A stretch of 15,760 nt of DNA from an uncultured Pigmentiphaga sp. (GTDB lineage Bacteria; Pseudomonadota; Gammaproteobacteria; Burkholderiales; Burkholderiaceae_B): contig CALAGD010000003.1 in assembly GCA_937891425.1 (NCBI GenBank), forward strand, positions 1 through 15,760, written 5' to 3'. The number at the start of each line of letters is the position of its first letter. Position 1 is the stretch's first letter. The translations under genes and the position numbers were made by a program. Below the pieces are notes generated by a model. That model had not been told where the DNA came from. It searched no databases and was given only the letters and a program-made list of their open reading frames with translations. Positions 6,525 through 14,785 of this stretch are shown piece after piece.

Positions 6525-8486
6525 TTGGCAACACAGTACACCGAAGCATCCATCCAGGTCCTGAAAGGGTTGGAGCCCGTCCGTCAGCGGCCGGGCATGT
6601 ACACGCGTACCGAGAACCCGCTGCACATCGTGCAGGAGGTGATCGACAACGCGGCGGACGAGGCCCTGGCGGGGTTCGGCAAGCGCATTGCGGTCACGCT
6701 GCACGCCGATCACAGCGTCACGGTCGAAGACGAGGGGAGGGGCATCCCGGTGGGGGTCCACCCCGAAGAAGGCGCGCCGGTGGTCGAACTGGTGTTTACC
6801 CGCCTGCATGCCGGTGGCAAGTTCCAGAAGCATGGGGCGGCGGCCTACGCGTTCTCAGGAGGATTGCATGGCGTGGGCGTATCGGTCACCAATGCACTGT
6901 CGACGCGCATGGAAGTCACGGTCTGGCGCGACGGCGGCGAATATGTCATCGAATTCGCCAATGGCGAGGTCACGCGCACGCTCGAACGGGTAGGCGTGGC
7001 CGGCAAGCGCAAGAGCGGCACTCGCGTCCGTTGCTGGCCCGATCCCAGGTATTTCGACAGCGCTTCAATTCCAGTCGCCGATCTGGTTCGGTTGCTGCGC
7101 AGCAAGGCCGTCCTGCTGCCCGGGGTGCAGGTTGTCTTCCGTAATGAACGGGCGGGCGGCCAGACGCAGGAGTGGCTGTACGCCGACGGCCTGCGCGGCT
7201 ATCTGGCCGAGGCACTGGCGGGCGAAGAGTTGCTGGTGCCCCTGGTGGAAGGTGAGCAGTATGCCGACGCTGACCACGACAGCTTCGCCGAGGGAGAAGG
7301 GGCACACTGGGTGGTCACCTGGACGGCCGAGGGTCCGGTGGTGCGCGAGTCGTACGTGAACCTGATCCCTACGCCGGCCGGGGGCACGCACGAGGCTGGC
7401 CTGCGCGATGGTCTGTTCAATGCGGTGAAGACCTTCATGGAGCTGCACAATCTCATGCCCAAGGGGGTGAAGCTGCTGCCCGAGGACGTCTTCGCCCGGG
7501 CGAGCTTCGTGCTGTCCGCAAAGGTGCTCGATCCGCAGTTCCAGGGACAGATCAAGGAACGCCTGAACAGCCGGGATGCCGTCCGGCTGGTCAGCGGCTT
7601 CGTCAAGTCGGCCCTCGACCTTTGGTTGAACTCGCACGTTGATCATGGGAAGAAACTTGCCGATCTGGTCGTTCGGCAGGCACAGGCGCGCACACGATCC
7701 TCACAGAAGATCGAAAAGCGCAAGAGCTCGGGTGTCGCCGTGCTGCCGGGGAAGCTGACCGACTGCGAAAGCAATGACGTGCGGCGCACAGAACTCTTCC
7801 TCGTCGAGGGCGATTCCGCGGGCGGGTCGGCCAAAATGGGGCGCGACAAGGAGTTCCAGGCCATCCTGCCGTTGCGCGGCAAGGTCCTCAACGCCTGGGA
7901 GGTCGAGCGCGACCGGCTCTTCGCCAACAACGAGATTCATGATATAGCCGTCGCCATGGGGGTTGACCCGCATGGTCCCGACGACGAGCCCGACCTCTCC
8001 GGGCTGCGCTATGGGCGCATCTGCATTCTTTCAGACGCCGATGTCGACGGTTCGCACATACAGGTGCTGTTGCTCACGCTGTTCTACCGCCACTTCCCCA
8101 GGCTCATCGAAGCAGGACACATCTTCGTGGCGCGGCCGCCACTCTACCGCGTCGACGTGCCCGCCCAGGGCAAGCGTCCGGCGCGCAAGATCTACTGCCT
8201 CGACGACGGCGAACTTGAGGCCGTCCAGGACAAGCTGCGTAAGGAGGGCGTGCGGGAGAACTCCTGGACCATCAGCCGCTTCAAGGGGTTGGGTGAGATG
8301 AGCCCTGAACAGCTCTGGGAGACCACCATGAACCCGGATACGCGGCGGCTGCTGCCGGTCAGGTTGGGCGATTTCGGTCCGGAGGGTACGACCCGCATGT
8401 TCGAAATGCTGATGGGCAGGACCGAAGCCGCCCAGCGGCGCGCGTGGCTGGAAGAAAAGGGCAACCTGGCCGAGGTCGACATCTGA
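6525..8486 (+). CDS. parE: DNA topoisomerase IV subunit B
   Basis: This encodes the 653-residue ATPase subunit of topoisomerase IV, which with ParC decatenates daughter chromosomes. The GHKL ATP-binding fold shows EVIDNAADEA (38-47, with catalytic Glu38 and Mg-binding Asn42), DEGRGIP (69-75) and GLHGVGVSVTNAL (113-125). The TOPRIM domain has EGDSAGG (428-434) and DADVDGSH (504-511). The C-terminal FKGLGEM is typical. The length is close to E. coli ParE (630), without the long GyrB insertion. I chose TTG 6525 because MATQYTEASIQVL then aligns residue for residue with the E. coli ParE N-terminus. The only upstream in-frame ATG (6417) adds 36 unrelated residues and overlaps the small ORF. The QTK loop reads QIK (342-344). 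The gene is followed after 45 bp by the LplT-like gene and then parC. Confidence 0.95.
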   Translation: MATQYTEASIQVLKGLEPVRQRPGMYTRTENPLHIVQEVIDNAADEALAGFGKRIAVTLHADHSVTVEDEGRGIPVGVHPEEGAPVVELVFTRLHAGGKFQKHGAAAYAFSGGLHGVGVSVTNALSTRMEVTVWRDGGEYVIEFANGEVTRTLERVGVAGKRKSGTRVRCWPDPRYFDSASIPVADLVRLLRSKAVLLPGVQVVFRNERAGGQTQEWLYADGLRGYLAEALAGEELLVPLVEGEQYADADHDSFAEGEGAHWVVTWTAEGPVVRESYVNLIPTPAGGTHEAGLRDGLFNAVKTFMELHNLMPKGVKLLPEDVFARASFVLSAKVLDPQFQGQIKERLNSRDAVRLVSGFVKSALDLWLNSHVDHGKKLADLVVRQAQARTRSSQKIEKRKSSGVAVLPGKLTDCESNDVRRTELFLVEGDSAGGSAKMGRDKEFQAILPLRGKVLNAWEVERDRLFANNEIHDIAVAMGVDPHGPDDEPDLSGLRYGRICILSDADVDGSHIQVLLLTLFYRHFPRLIEAGHIFVARPPLYRVDVPAQGKRPARKIYCLDDGELEAVQDKLRKEGVRENSWTISRFKGLGEMSPEQLWETTMNPDTRRLLPVRLGDFGPEGTTRMFEMLMGRTEAAQRRAWLEEKGNLAEVDI

Positions 8487-8531
8487 CCGGCGGCGGTCTG
8501 GCCTGGCGTCATAACACTCCGGAGTAGGGAA

Positions 8532-9890
8532 ATGCATGGCCGTGAACCCCGGCAGAGTCAGTTCAGACTGTTGCGCGAGCGGCGCTTCATGCCGTTCTTT
8601 TGCACGCAGCTGCTGGGCGCGCTCAACGACAACGTTTTCAAGATCGCTTTCACGTCGCTGGTTACCTACCAGGCGGCCCGCTTCGAAGGTGTCGATGGTG
8701 CCACCGCGGCTTTCCTGATTTCGGCGATCTTCATCCTGCCCTTCATGCTGTTCTCGGCAACCAGCGGCCAGATTGCCGACAAGATCGACCGGGCCCGCCT
8801 GATGCAGGGCGTCAAGCTCATGGAGGTGGTGATCATGCTGGTGGGGGCTGCGGGTTTCTGGCTGTACAGTGCGCCCATCCTGTACGTGACAACCTTTCTG
8901 ATGGGCCTGCACTCCACGATATTCGGCCCCGCCAAGTATGCGTACCTGCCGCAGCATCTGGCGCAGAGGGAGCTCATGGGCGGGAATGGTCTGGTGCAGA
9001 TGGCCACTTTCGTGGCCATCCTGGCAGGCACGATTGGTGGCGGCGAACTGGCGCGCCTGGCAGCTGCCGACACCTGGATCATTGGCGTGATCTGCATTGC
9101 GCTTGCCCTGGCCGGGCTGTTCGCCGCCCTGCGCATTCCGCCGTCGCCGGCGCCTGCCCCCACGCTCGCCATCAACTGGAATCCGTTGTCCGAGACGCTG
9201 CATAACCTCAGGCTGGCGGGCTCGGACCGCACGGTGCTCATGGGGATGGTCGGCATATCGTGGCTATGGTTCCTGGGCGCGACTTTCCTGGCATCGTTCT
9301 TCGGCTTCTCGCGCGACGTGCTTTCGGCCGACCAGAGCGTGCTGACGCTGCTGCTTGCCATGTTCTCGCTGGGAGTCGGGGCTGGAGCGCTGTTGTGCGA
9401 GAAGCTGGGTGGCGGTCAGCTTGAGACCGGTCTGGTACCGCTGGGCGCGCTGGGCATGAGCGTGTTTGCCGCCGACCTCTATTTCGCCAGTGCGGGGCTC
9501 GCCGGTCTGCCACACCTGCAATCGATGTCCGAGTTCCTTTCGCGTCCGCAGCACTGGCGCATCCTGCTCGACCTCTGGCTGCTGTCCCTGTTTGCGGGAG
9601 TTTACAGTGTGCCCCTGTATGCTCTCATCCAGAGTCGGTCTGACCCGGCGTGCCGGGCCCGCATCATTGGTGCCAACAATATCCTCAATGCGGTGTTCAT
9701 GGTGTTCTCCGCGCTGTTTGCCATGATGCTGCTCGGCGCGGGACTGAGCATTCCGCAGCTGTACGGGGTGACCGCCCTGCTCAATGTGGTGATGGCGGCG
9801 ATCCTGTTCATGTCGGTACCCGAGTTCATGAACCGGTTTTTCATCTGGTGCCGTATCCGTAAAGTCAACCAGGAAGACGTGAATGACTGA
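8532..9890 (+). CDS. MFS transporter, LplT/Aas-like
   Basis: This encodes a 452-residue multi-spanning membrane protein of the LplT-like major facilitator group. Key signs are QLLGALNDNVFK (26-37), the loop motif SGQIADKIDRARL (78-90) and FGPAKYAYLP (131-140), all shared with LplT and with the transporter half of Aas-type fusion proteins. LplT flips lysophospholipids inward for re-acylation; whether this protein does so is inference. The acyltransferase and acyl-ACP synthetase domains found fused in some relatives are absent. The start is supported by GGAG seven bases upstream. Its last 8 bases overlap the parC start, so translation of parC is probably coupled. With parE 45 bp upstream, it is the middle gene of a likely topoisomerase IV operon. 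Confidence 0.88.
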   Translation: MHGREPRQSQFRLLRERRFMPFFCTQLLGALNDNVFKIAFTSLVTYQAARFEGVDGATAAFLISAIFILPFMLFSATSGQIADKIDRARLMQGVKLMEVVIMLVGAAGFWLYSAPILYVTTFLMGLHSTIFGPAKYAYLPQHLAQRELMGGNGLVQMATFVAILAGTIGGGELARLAAADTWIIGVICIALALAGLFAALRIPPSPAPAPTLAINWNPLSETLHNLRLAGSDRTVLMGMVGISWLWFLGATFLASFFGFSRDVLSADQSVLTLLLAMFSLGVGAGALLCEKLGGGQLETGLVPLGALGMSVFAADLYFASAGLAGLPHLQSMSEFLSRPQHWRILLDLWLLSLFAGVYSVPLYALIQSRSDPACRARIIGANNILNAVFMVFSALFAMMLLGAGLSIPQLYGVTALLNVVMAAILFMSVPEFMNRFFIWCRIRKVNQEDVND

Positions 9891-12201
9891 TTCCGATCAG
9901 CGTGGGTTGTTCGACACGCCTGACGACGAGGCGATTTGCCTGGCAGAGTACGCTGAACAGGCCTATCTTGACTATGCCGTTTCGGTGGTGAAGGGGCGCG
10001 CCCTGCCCGACCTTTGCGACGGCCAGAAGCCGGTGCAGCGCCGCATCCTGTACGCCATGCACATGATGGGCCTGACTGCCGGCACCAAGCCGGTGAAGTC
10101 GGCACGTGTGGTCGGGGATGTACTCGGCAAGTACCATCCGCATGGCGATCAGGCCGCCTACGACGCCATGGTTCGGATGGCGCAGGGCTTCGTCATGCGT
10201 TATCCGCTCGTTGATGGGCATGGCAATTTCGGGTCGCGCGACGGCGACAATGCCGCGGCCATGCGCTATACCGAAGCACGACTTACCGAGCATGCGCGTC
10301 TGCTGCTGGACGAACTCGACGAGGGCACGGTGGACTTCGTGCCCAACTACGATGGATCGCAACAGGAGCCGAAGTTGCTGCCGGCGCGGCTGCCCATGGT
10401 GCTGCTCAACGGCGCATCCGGCATCGCGGTAGGCATGGCCACCGAAATCCCCTCGCATAACCTGCGGGAAGTGGCCGACGCCGTAGTGGCCCTGCTGCGC
10501 AACCCGAAACTCACCGACGACGAGCTTTTCACGTTCCTGCCCGGGCCGGACTTCGCCGGCGGAGGGCAGGTCATTTCGTCCAGGGAAGAGATAGCACAGA
10601 TCTACCGCACCGGACGCGGTTCGCTGAAGGTGCGCGCCCGCTGGACGTTCGAAGAAATGGCGCGAGGCCAGTGGCAGCTGGTGATCCACGAACTGCCGCC
10701 CGGCACTTCATGCCAGCGGATTCTGGAAGAAATCGAAGATCTCACCAATCCACGGGTACGGCCTGGCAAGAAAAGCCTGCTGCCAGAACAGGTGCAGACC
10801 AAGGCGCGCATCCTTGCCCTGCTGGACACGGCACGCGACGAGTCAGGCAAAGACGCCGCGGTGCGTCTGGTATTCGAGCCCAAGACCTCGAAGGTGGACC
10901 GGGGCGAACTCGTCACCGTCCTGCTGGCACATACCAGCCTCGAAACCAGCGTACCCGTCAACCTGGTCATGGTTGGCACGGATGGCCGCCCGCGCCAGAA
11001 AAGCCTGCGCGAGGTACTGGCCGAGTGGCTGGAGTTCAGGTTTGCCACAGTGACCCGACGCACCCGGCATCGCCTCGACAAGGTGGTCGACCGCATCCAC
11101 GTGCTCGAAGGCCGCATGATCGTCTACCTCAATGTCGACGAGGTAATCCGGGTGATCCGCGAATCCGACGAGCCACGCTCCGCACTCATGGCGGCGTTCA
11201 ATCTTAGCGAGCGACAGGCCGACGACATCCTCGAGATGCGGCTCCGACAATTGGCGCGTCTCGAAGCCTTCAAGATCGAGCAGGAGCTGAAAGAGCTGCG
11301 CAAGACCGAGCAGACCCTACGCGACCTGCTGGACAATCCAGCCTCCATGCGGCGCCTGATTGCCAGGGAAATTGAGGCCGATGCCAGGCAGTATGGCGAC
11401 GGCAGGCGCACACTCATCGAGGAAGCCGAGCGCGCGGTGCTTGACGTCAAGGTGGTCGATGAACCTGTCACCGTCATCGTGTCGCAGAAGGGCTGGTTGC
11501 GCACCCGCCAGGGGCATGGACACGATGCGTCCCAGTTCGGCTTCAAGGCGGGTGACGCCCTTTACGCTGCTTATGAGTGCCGCACGGTCGATACGCTCAT
11601 CGCATTTGGCGACAATGGCCGTGTCTACGCTGTCCCGGTAGCCAACCTGCCGTCGGGGCGTGGCGATGGAGTGCCCATCACCACGCTGATCGATCTCGAA
11701 GCCGGCACGCGCGTCGAGCACATGATCGCCGGGCCCGCGGATTCGCGCTGGATCCTCGCCACCCGGGGCGGTCTCGGCTTCCTGACGCGGCTGGGCGATA
11801 TGATCACGCGTCGAGGGGGGAAGCAGTTCGTATCCCTTGAGCCGGGAGACGCGCTGGCGCGGCCGGTTCCCGTGCCCGAGCCGGCGCGCGAACTGGCGCT
11901 GCTGTCCGGCAAGGGGCGTCTGCTGGTCATTGCGCTGGATGATGTGAAATCGCTCGCCGGAGGTGGCCGTGGTACGCAACTGATGGGGCTGTACGCGGGC
12001 GAACCGCTGGCACAGATCGTGCCTTTTGGCGAGTACGGATTGAAAGTCTCCGGTACCTACCGAAAACGGGCCATGGAAGAGGTACTGGCGGGTACGGATC
12101 TGGATCCCTTCCGGGGCAAGCGGGCGCGCAAGGGGCGCCAGCTGCAGGTGCGCGTGAACGCGCCGGTGCTTTCGGCCATTCTGCCGGGCGAGTCCGAGTA
12201 A
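9883..12201 (+). CDS. parC: DNA topoisomerase IV subunit A
   Basis: This encodes the 772-residue DNA-cleaving subunit of topoisomerase IV (E. coli ParC is 752). The winged-helix domain carries KPVQRRILYAM (49-59), the GKYHPHGDQ loop (82-90) and AAAMRYTEARL (124-134), with the catalytic Tyr129 after Arg128. Coiled-coil and tower segments follow (for example HVLEGRMIVYLNVDEVIRVIR). A C-terminal beta-pinwheel domain from about residue 520 lacks a typical GyrA-box, fitting ParC rather than GyrA. In the quinolone-resistance region Gln90 stands where E. coli ParC has Ser80, and Asp94 where it has Glu84. The ATG overlaps the end of the preceding MFS gene (8 bases). No clear intrinsic terminator follows; the next gene converges from the other side. 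Confidence 0.96.
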   Translation: MTDSDQRGLFDTPDDEAICLAEYAEQAYLDYAVSVVKGRALPDLCDGQKPVQRRILYAMHMMGLTAGTKPVKSARVVGDVLGKYHPHGDQAAYDAMVRMAQGFVMRYPLVDGHGNFGSRDGDNAAAMRYTEARLTEHARLLLDELDEGTVDFVPNYDGSQQEPKLLPARLPMVLLNGASGIAVGMATEIPSHNLREVADAVVALLRNPKLTDDELFTFLPGPDFAGGGQVISSREEIAQIYRTGRGSLKVRARWTFEEMARGQWQLVIHELPPGTSCQRILEEIEDLTNPRVRPGKKSLLPEQVQTKARILALLDTARDESGKDAAVRLVFEPKTSKVDRGELVTVLLAHTSLETSVPVNLVMVGTDGRPRQKSLREVLAEWLEFRFATVTRRTRHRLDKVVDRIHVLEGRMIVYLNVDEVIRVIRESDEPRSALMAAFNLSERQADDILEMRLRQLARLEAFKIEQELKELRKTEQTLRDLLDNPASMRRLIAREIEADARQYGDGRRTLIEEAERAVLDVKVVDEPVTVIVSQKGWLRTRQGHGHDASQFGFKAGDALYAAYECRTVDTLIAFGDNGRVYAVPVANLPSGRGDGVPITTLIDLEAGTRVEHMIAGPADSRWILATRGGLGFLTRLGDMITRRGGKQFVSLEPGDALARPVPVPEPARELALLSGKGRLLVIALDDVKSLAGGGRGTQLMGLYAGEPLAQIVPFGEYGLKVSGTYRKRAMEEVLAGTDLDPFRGKRARKGRQLQVRVNAPVLSAILPGESE

Positions 12202-12251
12202 GGTTCAGTGCAGCTCTGGCCGGTTGGTGGATTGCAGCGCGCGCGCCGGTG

Positions 12252-12278
12252 CTGGCCGGTTTAGCCTTCGCCGGCCAG
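12252..12278. terminator. Stem-loop between convergent parC and SCO1 genes
   Basis: CTGGCCGG (12252-12259) and CCGGCCAG (12271-12278) form a perfect 8-bp stem with an 11-base loop that contains the stop of the SCO1 gene. A third copy, CTGGCCGG at 12216-12223, could pair with the same right arm. Neither strand has a U-tract, so this is at best a Rho-assisted, possibly bidirectional, terminator for the convergent pair. Confidence 0.35.
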
Positions 12279-12875
12279 TGAGCGCACCGCCTGGGTCAGT
12301 GCCTGCATGCTCCCGGGGGCATCGATATCGGTAACCAGCAGGCGTACCCGACCGTTCCGGTCGAAGACATATACGCCACGGCTGTGACTGACCTCGTAGC
12401 TGGTGTCGTCGGTGCTGGCGGGGGCGTGTATCTGATACGACACGCGATAACGGCGGGCCAGGCGCTCGATCTGTTCGGGCGTGCCAGCGAGCCCCATGGC
12501 GTAGGGGTTGTCGAACGCGCGCACGTATTCTTCCAGCCGTTCCGGCGTATCGCGATGAGGGTCTACGCTGATGAACAGAATGCGCAGCTGTTCGGCCTGC
12601 TCCCCCAGTTCTTGCGTCACCAGGGTGAGCCGCGCCATCGTGGTCGGACAAATATCAGGACAATTCGCATAGCCGAAGAATACCAGCGCGACCTTTCCTT
12701 TCACGTCATCCTGCGTAACCGACCTCGCGTTCGCCGCCTTCAGGGTGAATTCCAGGTCGGGGAGATGGTTGCGAACATCGACGATCGGTTCGCGGGCCGG
12801 GTCCTGGCAGCCGGCGAGCGCAAGGGTGGTCACCAGGATGGCGCACAGGTTCCGGACGGCACGAATGACATTCAT
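12261..12875 (-). CDS. SCO1/SenC-family copper chaperone lipoprotein
   Basis: This encodes a 204-residue thioredoxin-fold protein that delivers copper to the CuA or CuB site of cytochrome oxidases, or acts as a thiol reductase. The copper ligands are present: Cys72 and Cys76 in NCPDICPTTM, and His164 in VSHSRGVYVFD. The family stretch VDPHRDTPERL spans 104-114. The N-terminus is a lipoprotein signal with a hydrophobic core and LAGC, so Cys23 should be lipidated and the protein held at the periplasmic face. I chose ATG 12875 for this signal peptide, although it lacks a clear ribosome-binding site. ATG 12935 directly follows the upstream tetR stop (TAGATG), has AGGAG just before it, and would add 20 residues. 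The two genes are probably cotranscribed. No cytochrome oxidase genes are in the window. Confidence 0.9.
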   Translation of the reverse strand: MNVIRAVRNLCAILVTTLALAGCQDPAREPIVDVRNHLPDLEFTLKAANARSVTQDDVKGKVALVFFGYANCPDICPTTMARLTLVTQELGEQAEQLRILFISVDPHRDTPERLEEYVRAFDNPYAMGLAGTPEQIERLARRYRVSYQIHAPASTDDTSYEVSHSRGVYVFDRNGRVRLLVTDIDAPGSMQALTQAVRSLAGEG

Positions 12876-12935
12876 GGCAATGTGGCGTTGAGGTGAGGCG
12901 GCGCGGTGCGGTGATGATGAATGTTCGGACAACAT

Positions 12936-13484
12936 CTACTCCTGACGCCGCGAGATACCGCTCAGCAGTACCGAGATGACCGCGTGTTCCACGTCGGCGC
13001 GCGCGAGCCGCTCGGCGCGCACGGCGTCGGCCGCGGCCTGCAACAGGGCACTCATGACATCCACGCACCACTGTGCGGAGATGTCAGCACGAAATTCACC
13101 GAGCTCCTGGCCACGCCGGAAAAAGCGGACAAGCAGTTCGCGCTGGCGCGTCCAGTCGCCCTGCAGTTGCAGGCAGCCTTGTGAGTGCACGTGCCGCTGC
13201 AGGAAAAGAAAGAGAATGGCGTGCGGATGCAGCTCCTGGACCAGGCGGCGCAGTGCCTGCACCGCGGATCCTTCCTCGAGATTGACGGTGCTGATGGCCT
13301 GCAGGCAGCTCTCGTACGCGAAGCGTTCGATGGCACTGATCAGTTCTTCCCGCGAACTGACCATGCGGTGCAGTGTGGCGCGACTGACGCCGATCGCCTG
13401 GGCGAGCTGCTCCATCGAAGCAGAGGGTTGACGCGTGAGAGCTTCCGCCAGCGTGTGGAAGGGGAGCCGCCGTTCAGTATTCAT
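12936..13484 (-). CDS. TetR-family transcriptional regulator
   Basis: This encodes a 182-residue regulator. The N-terminal helix-turn-helix spans about residues 22-50 (SMEQLAQAIGVSRATLHRMV followed by SSREELISAIE), which is the TetR pattern although the first helix is short and the recognition helix has His-Arg-Met instead of the usual Tyr-xx-Phe. The rest is helical and variable, as expected for the ligand and dimer domain (FFRRGQELGEFRADI is the typical late stretch). It lies directly upstream of the SCO1-type gene with no gap if the longer SCO1 start is used. A perfect 7+7 inverted repeat lies 17-36 bases upstream of its start, so autorepression of tetR-sco1 is likely. The ligand is unknown. 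Confidence 0.85.
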   Translation of the reverse strand: MNTERRLPFHTLAEALTRQPSASMEQLAQAIGVSRATLHRMVSSREELISAIERFAYESCLQAISTVNLEEGSAVQALRRLVQELHPHAILFLFLQRHVHSQGCLQLQGDWTRQRELLVRFFRRGQELGEFRADISAQWCVDVMSALLQAAADAVRAERLARADVEHAVISVLLSGISRRQE

Positions 13485-13500
13485 CGTATGGTCGTCTCAA

Positions 13501-13520
13501 TTGATACTGAATTGTATCAA
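13501..13520. promoter_or_regulatory. Candidate TetR operator
   Basis: TTGATAC (13501-13507) and GTATCAA (13514-13520) are perfect inverse complements with a 6-base spacer, giving a 20-bp site in a short AT-rich patch between mltB and the tetR-type gene. Size, symmetry and position just ahead of the regulator's start fit a TetR dimer site. A TACAAT hexamer on the minus strand lies within it and may be the -10. Confidence 0.6.
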
Positions 13521-13537
13521 AATGAGGGAGTAATGTC

Positions 13538-14773
13538 TCATTGTTTCTTCATTGCTGCTTCCAGCGCTGCAGCAAGCTCGGCCACGGCGGTTGCGTAGAA
13601 GTAACTGCGGTTGTAGTGGGTGATGGCGAAGAAATTGGGCGTAGCCACGCGATACTCGACCGGACCATTGCGACCATGGGGCAGATCTACGATGCCCAGA
13701 GGAGCCTGCATCCATGACGGGGCTGCGCGAAACCCCTCGGCGGCCACCGCCTGGCCGACCAGGGGCGGCGGGGCCAGACTGGCTACCTGGACGGTCGGGC
13801 CGTGCGTGCCGGAGTTCCCGGAATCCCACGGAATCAGAGTTGCGCCAGCGGCCACAAGGTCTGGCCATGCCAGAGTGGGTTCCAGCTTGCCGTGGGCCAG
13901 ATGACTTGCGTGTGACGGCACGCGCACCGGGGCGAACACGGGCAAGCCCCGCTGCCACCCGTGTGCAGCCAGATAGTTGGCTATGGAAAAGATGGCATCG
14001 GCGGGGTTGTGTTGCAGGTCGGGCAGAGCGTTTCCGTTTGCAGCCACAGCGTAGCGCCGGATGCTGCCCGGCATGAACTGCGGCATGCCGATGGCGCCTG
14101 CATACGAGCCGTAGATCGAGCGCGGGTCGACGCCCTGTACGAGTGTGAGCGCGAGAAACTCGGCGAGTTCCTTGCGGAAGTAGGGGCTGCGATCGCGTGT
14201 CTCTGTTTTCGGAAAGGCGAAGGCGAGCGTGTACAACGCATCGAGTACCGGAAAGCTGCCGGTATTGCGGCCGTATATTGTCTCGACGCCCAGGATCGCG
14301 ACTATGATGGCGGCAGGAACGCCATACTGTTCTTCGGCAGCCTGCAGGGTGTGCAGATGCTCGTGCCAGAAAGTCACTCCATGGCGAATCCGGACGGGTT
14401 CGACGAAACGGCGGCGGTATGCTGGCCAGTTGCGCACGATGGGGCGCCCCGAGGTCGCGCTGGCGGGCGCCATGAGGCGCGCCACTTCCGGGTTGTACTG
14501 CGCGCTGGCCAGCACGGACTGCACCCGGGCCGCCGGCAGGCGAAGCGCTGCGGCCACCACGTGGGCGAACGAGGCAGGGTCTTCAGGCAACGGCTGGGAC
14601 CATTCGTGCGGTGCACGGGCGTCACCGTTGCCAGACGTACTGCCGGCGGGTGTTTGCAGCACGCCGACGGCGGGGCTTGCGGGTGTCGAGGCCGGGCTGG
14701 CGCAGCCCGCCAGCCAGAAACCCATGCAGCTCGCAAGCAGGACCGGGTACAGTTTCATAATGTTATTGCGCAT
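13538..14773 (-). CDS. mltB: Membrane-bound lytic murein transglycosylase B lipoprotein
   Basis: This encodes a 411-residue peptidoglycan lytic transglycosylase that cleaves the MurNAc-GlcNAc bond to form 1,6-anhydro ends. A lipoprotein signal with LAGC places the lipidated cysteine at residue 24. A Ser/Pro/Ala-rich linker follows (25-65). The catalytic glutamate is Glu164 in ILGVETIYGRNTG, and YGSYAGAIGMPQFMPGSIRRYA (221-242) is the classic MltB stretch. NPADAIFSIANYLAAHGW follows. The C-terminus THYNRSYFYATAV matches family ends. I chose ATG 14773 because GAAG lies seven bases upstream; ATG 14758 gives a shorter signal peptide and ATG 14809 a longer leader. The start is about 12 bp from the divergent deacetylase gene. 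It lies 53 bp upstream of the tetR gene. A weak hairpin (AATGAG/CTCATT, then TTTT) overlaps its stop. Confidence 0.9.
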   Translation of the reverse strand: MRNNIMKLYPVLLASCMGFWLAGCASPASTPASPAVGVLQTPAGSTSGNGDARAPHEWSQPLPEDPASFAHVVAAALRLPAARVQSVLASAQYNPEVARLMAPASATSGRPIVRNWPAYRRRFVEPVRIRHGVTFWHEHLHTLQAAEEQYGVPAAIIVAILGVETIYGRNTGSFPVLDALYTLAFAFPKTETRDRSPYFRKELAEFLALTLVQGVDPRSIYGSYAGAIGMPQFMPGSIRRYAVAANGNALPDLQHNPADAIFSIANYLAAHGWQRGLPVFAPVRVPSHASHLAHGKLEPTLAWPDLVAAGATLIPWDSGNSGTHGPTVQVASLAPPPLVGQAVAAEGFRAAPSWMQAPLGIVDLPHGRNGPVEYRVATPNFFAITHYNRSYFYATAVAELAAALEAAMKKQ

Positions 14774-14785
14774 GAACGGGCTTCG

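Noticed and set aside
8031..9203. A 390-codon minus-strand frame across the parE/LplT-like junction
   Set aside because: It is a shadow of two well-supported plus-strand genes; the product is His/Gln/Arg-rich with no recognisable domain.
9865..10689. A 274-codon minus-strand frame opposite the parC start
   Set aside because: It lies entirely opposite conserved ParC and MFS coding sequence and shows no family features.
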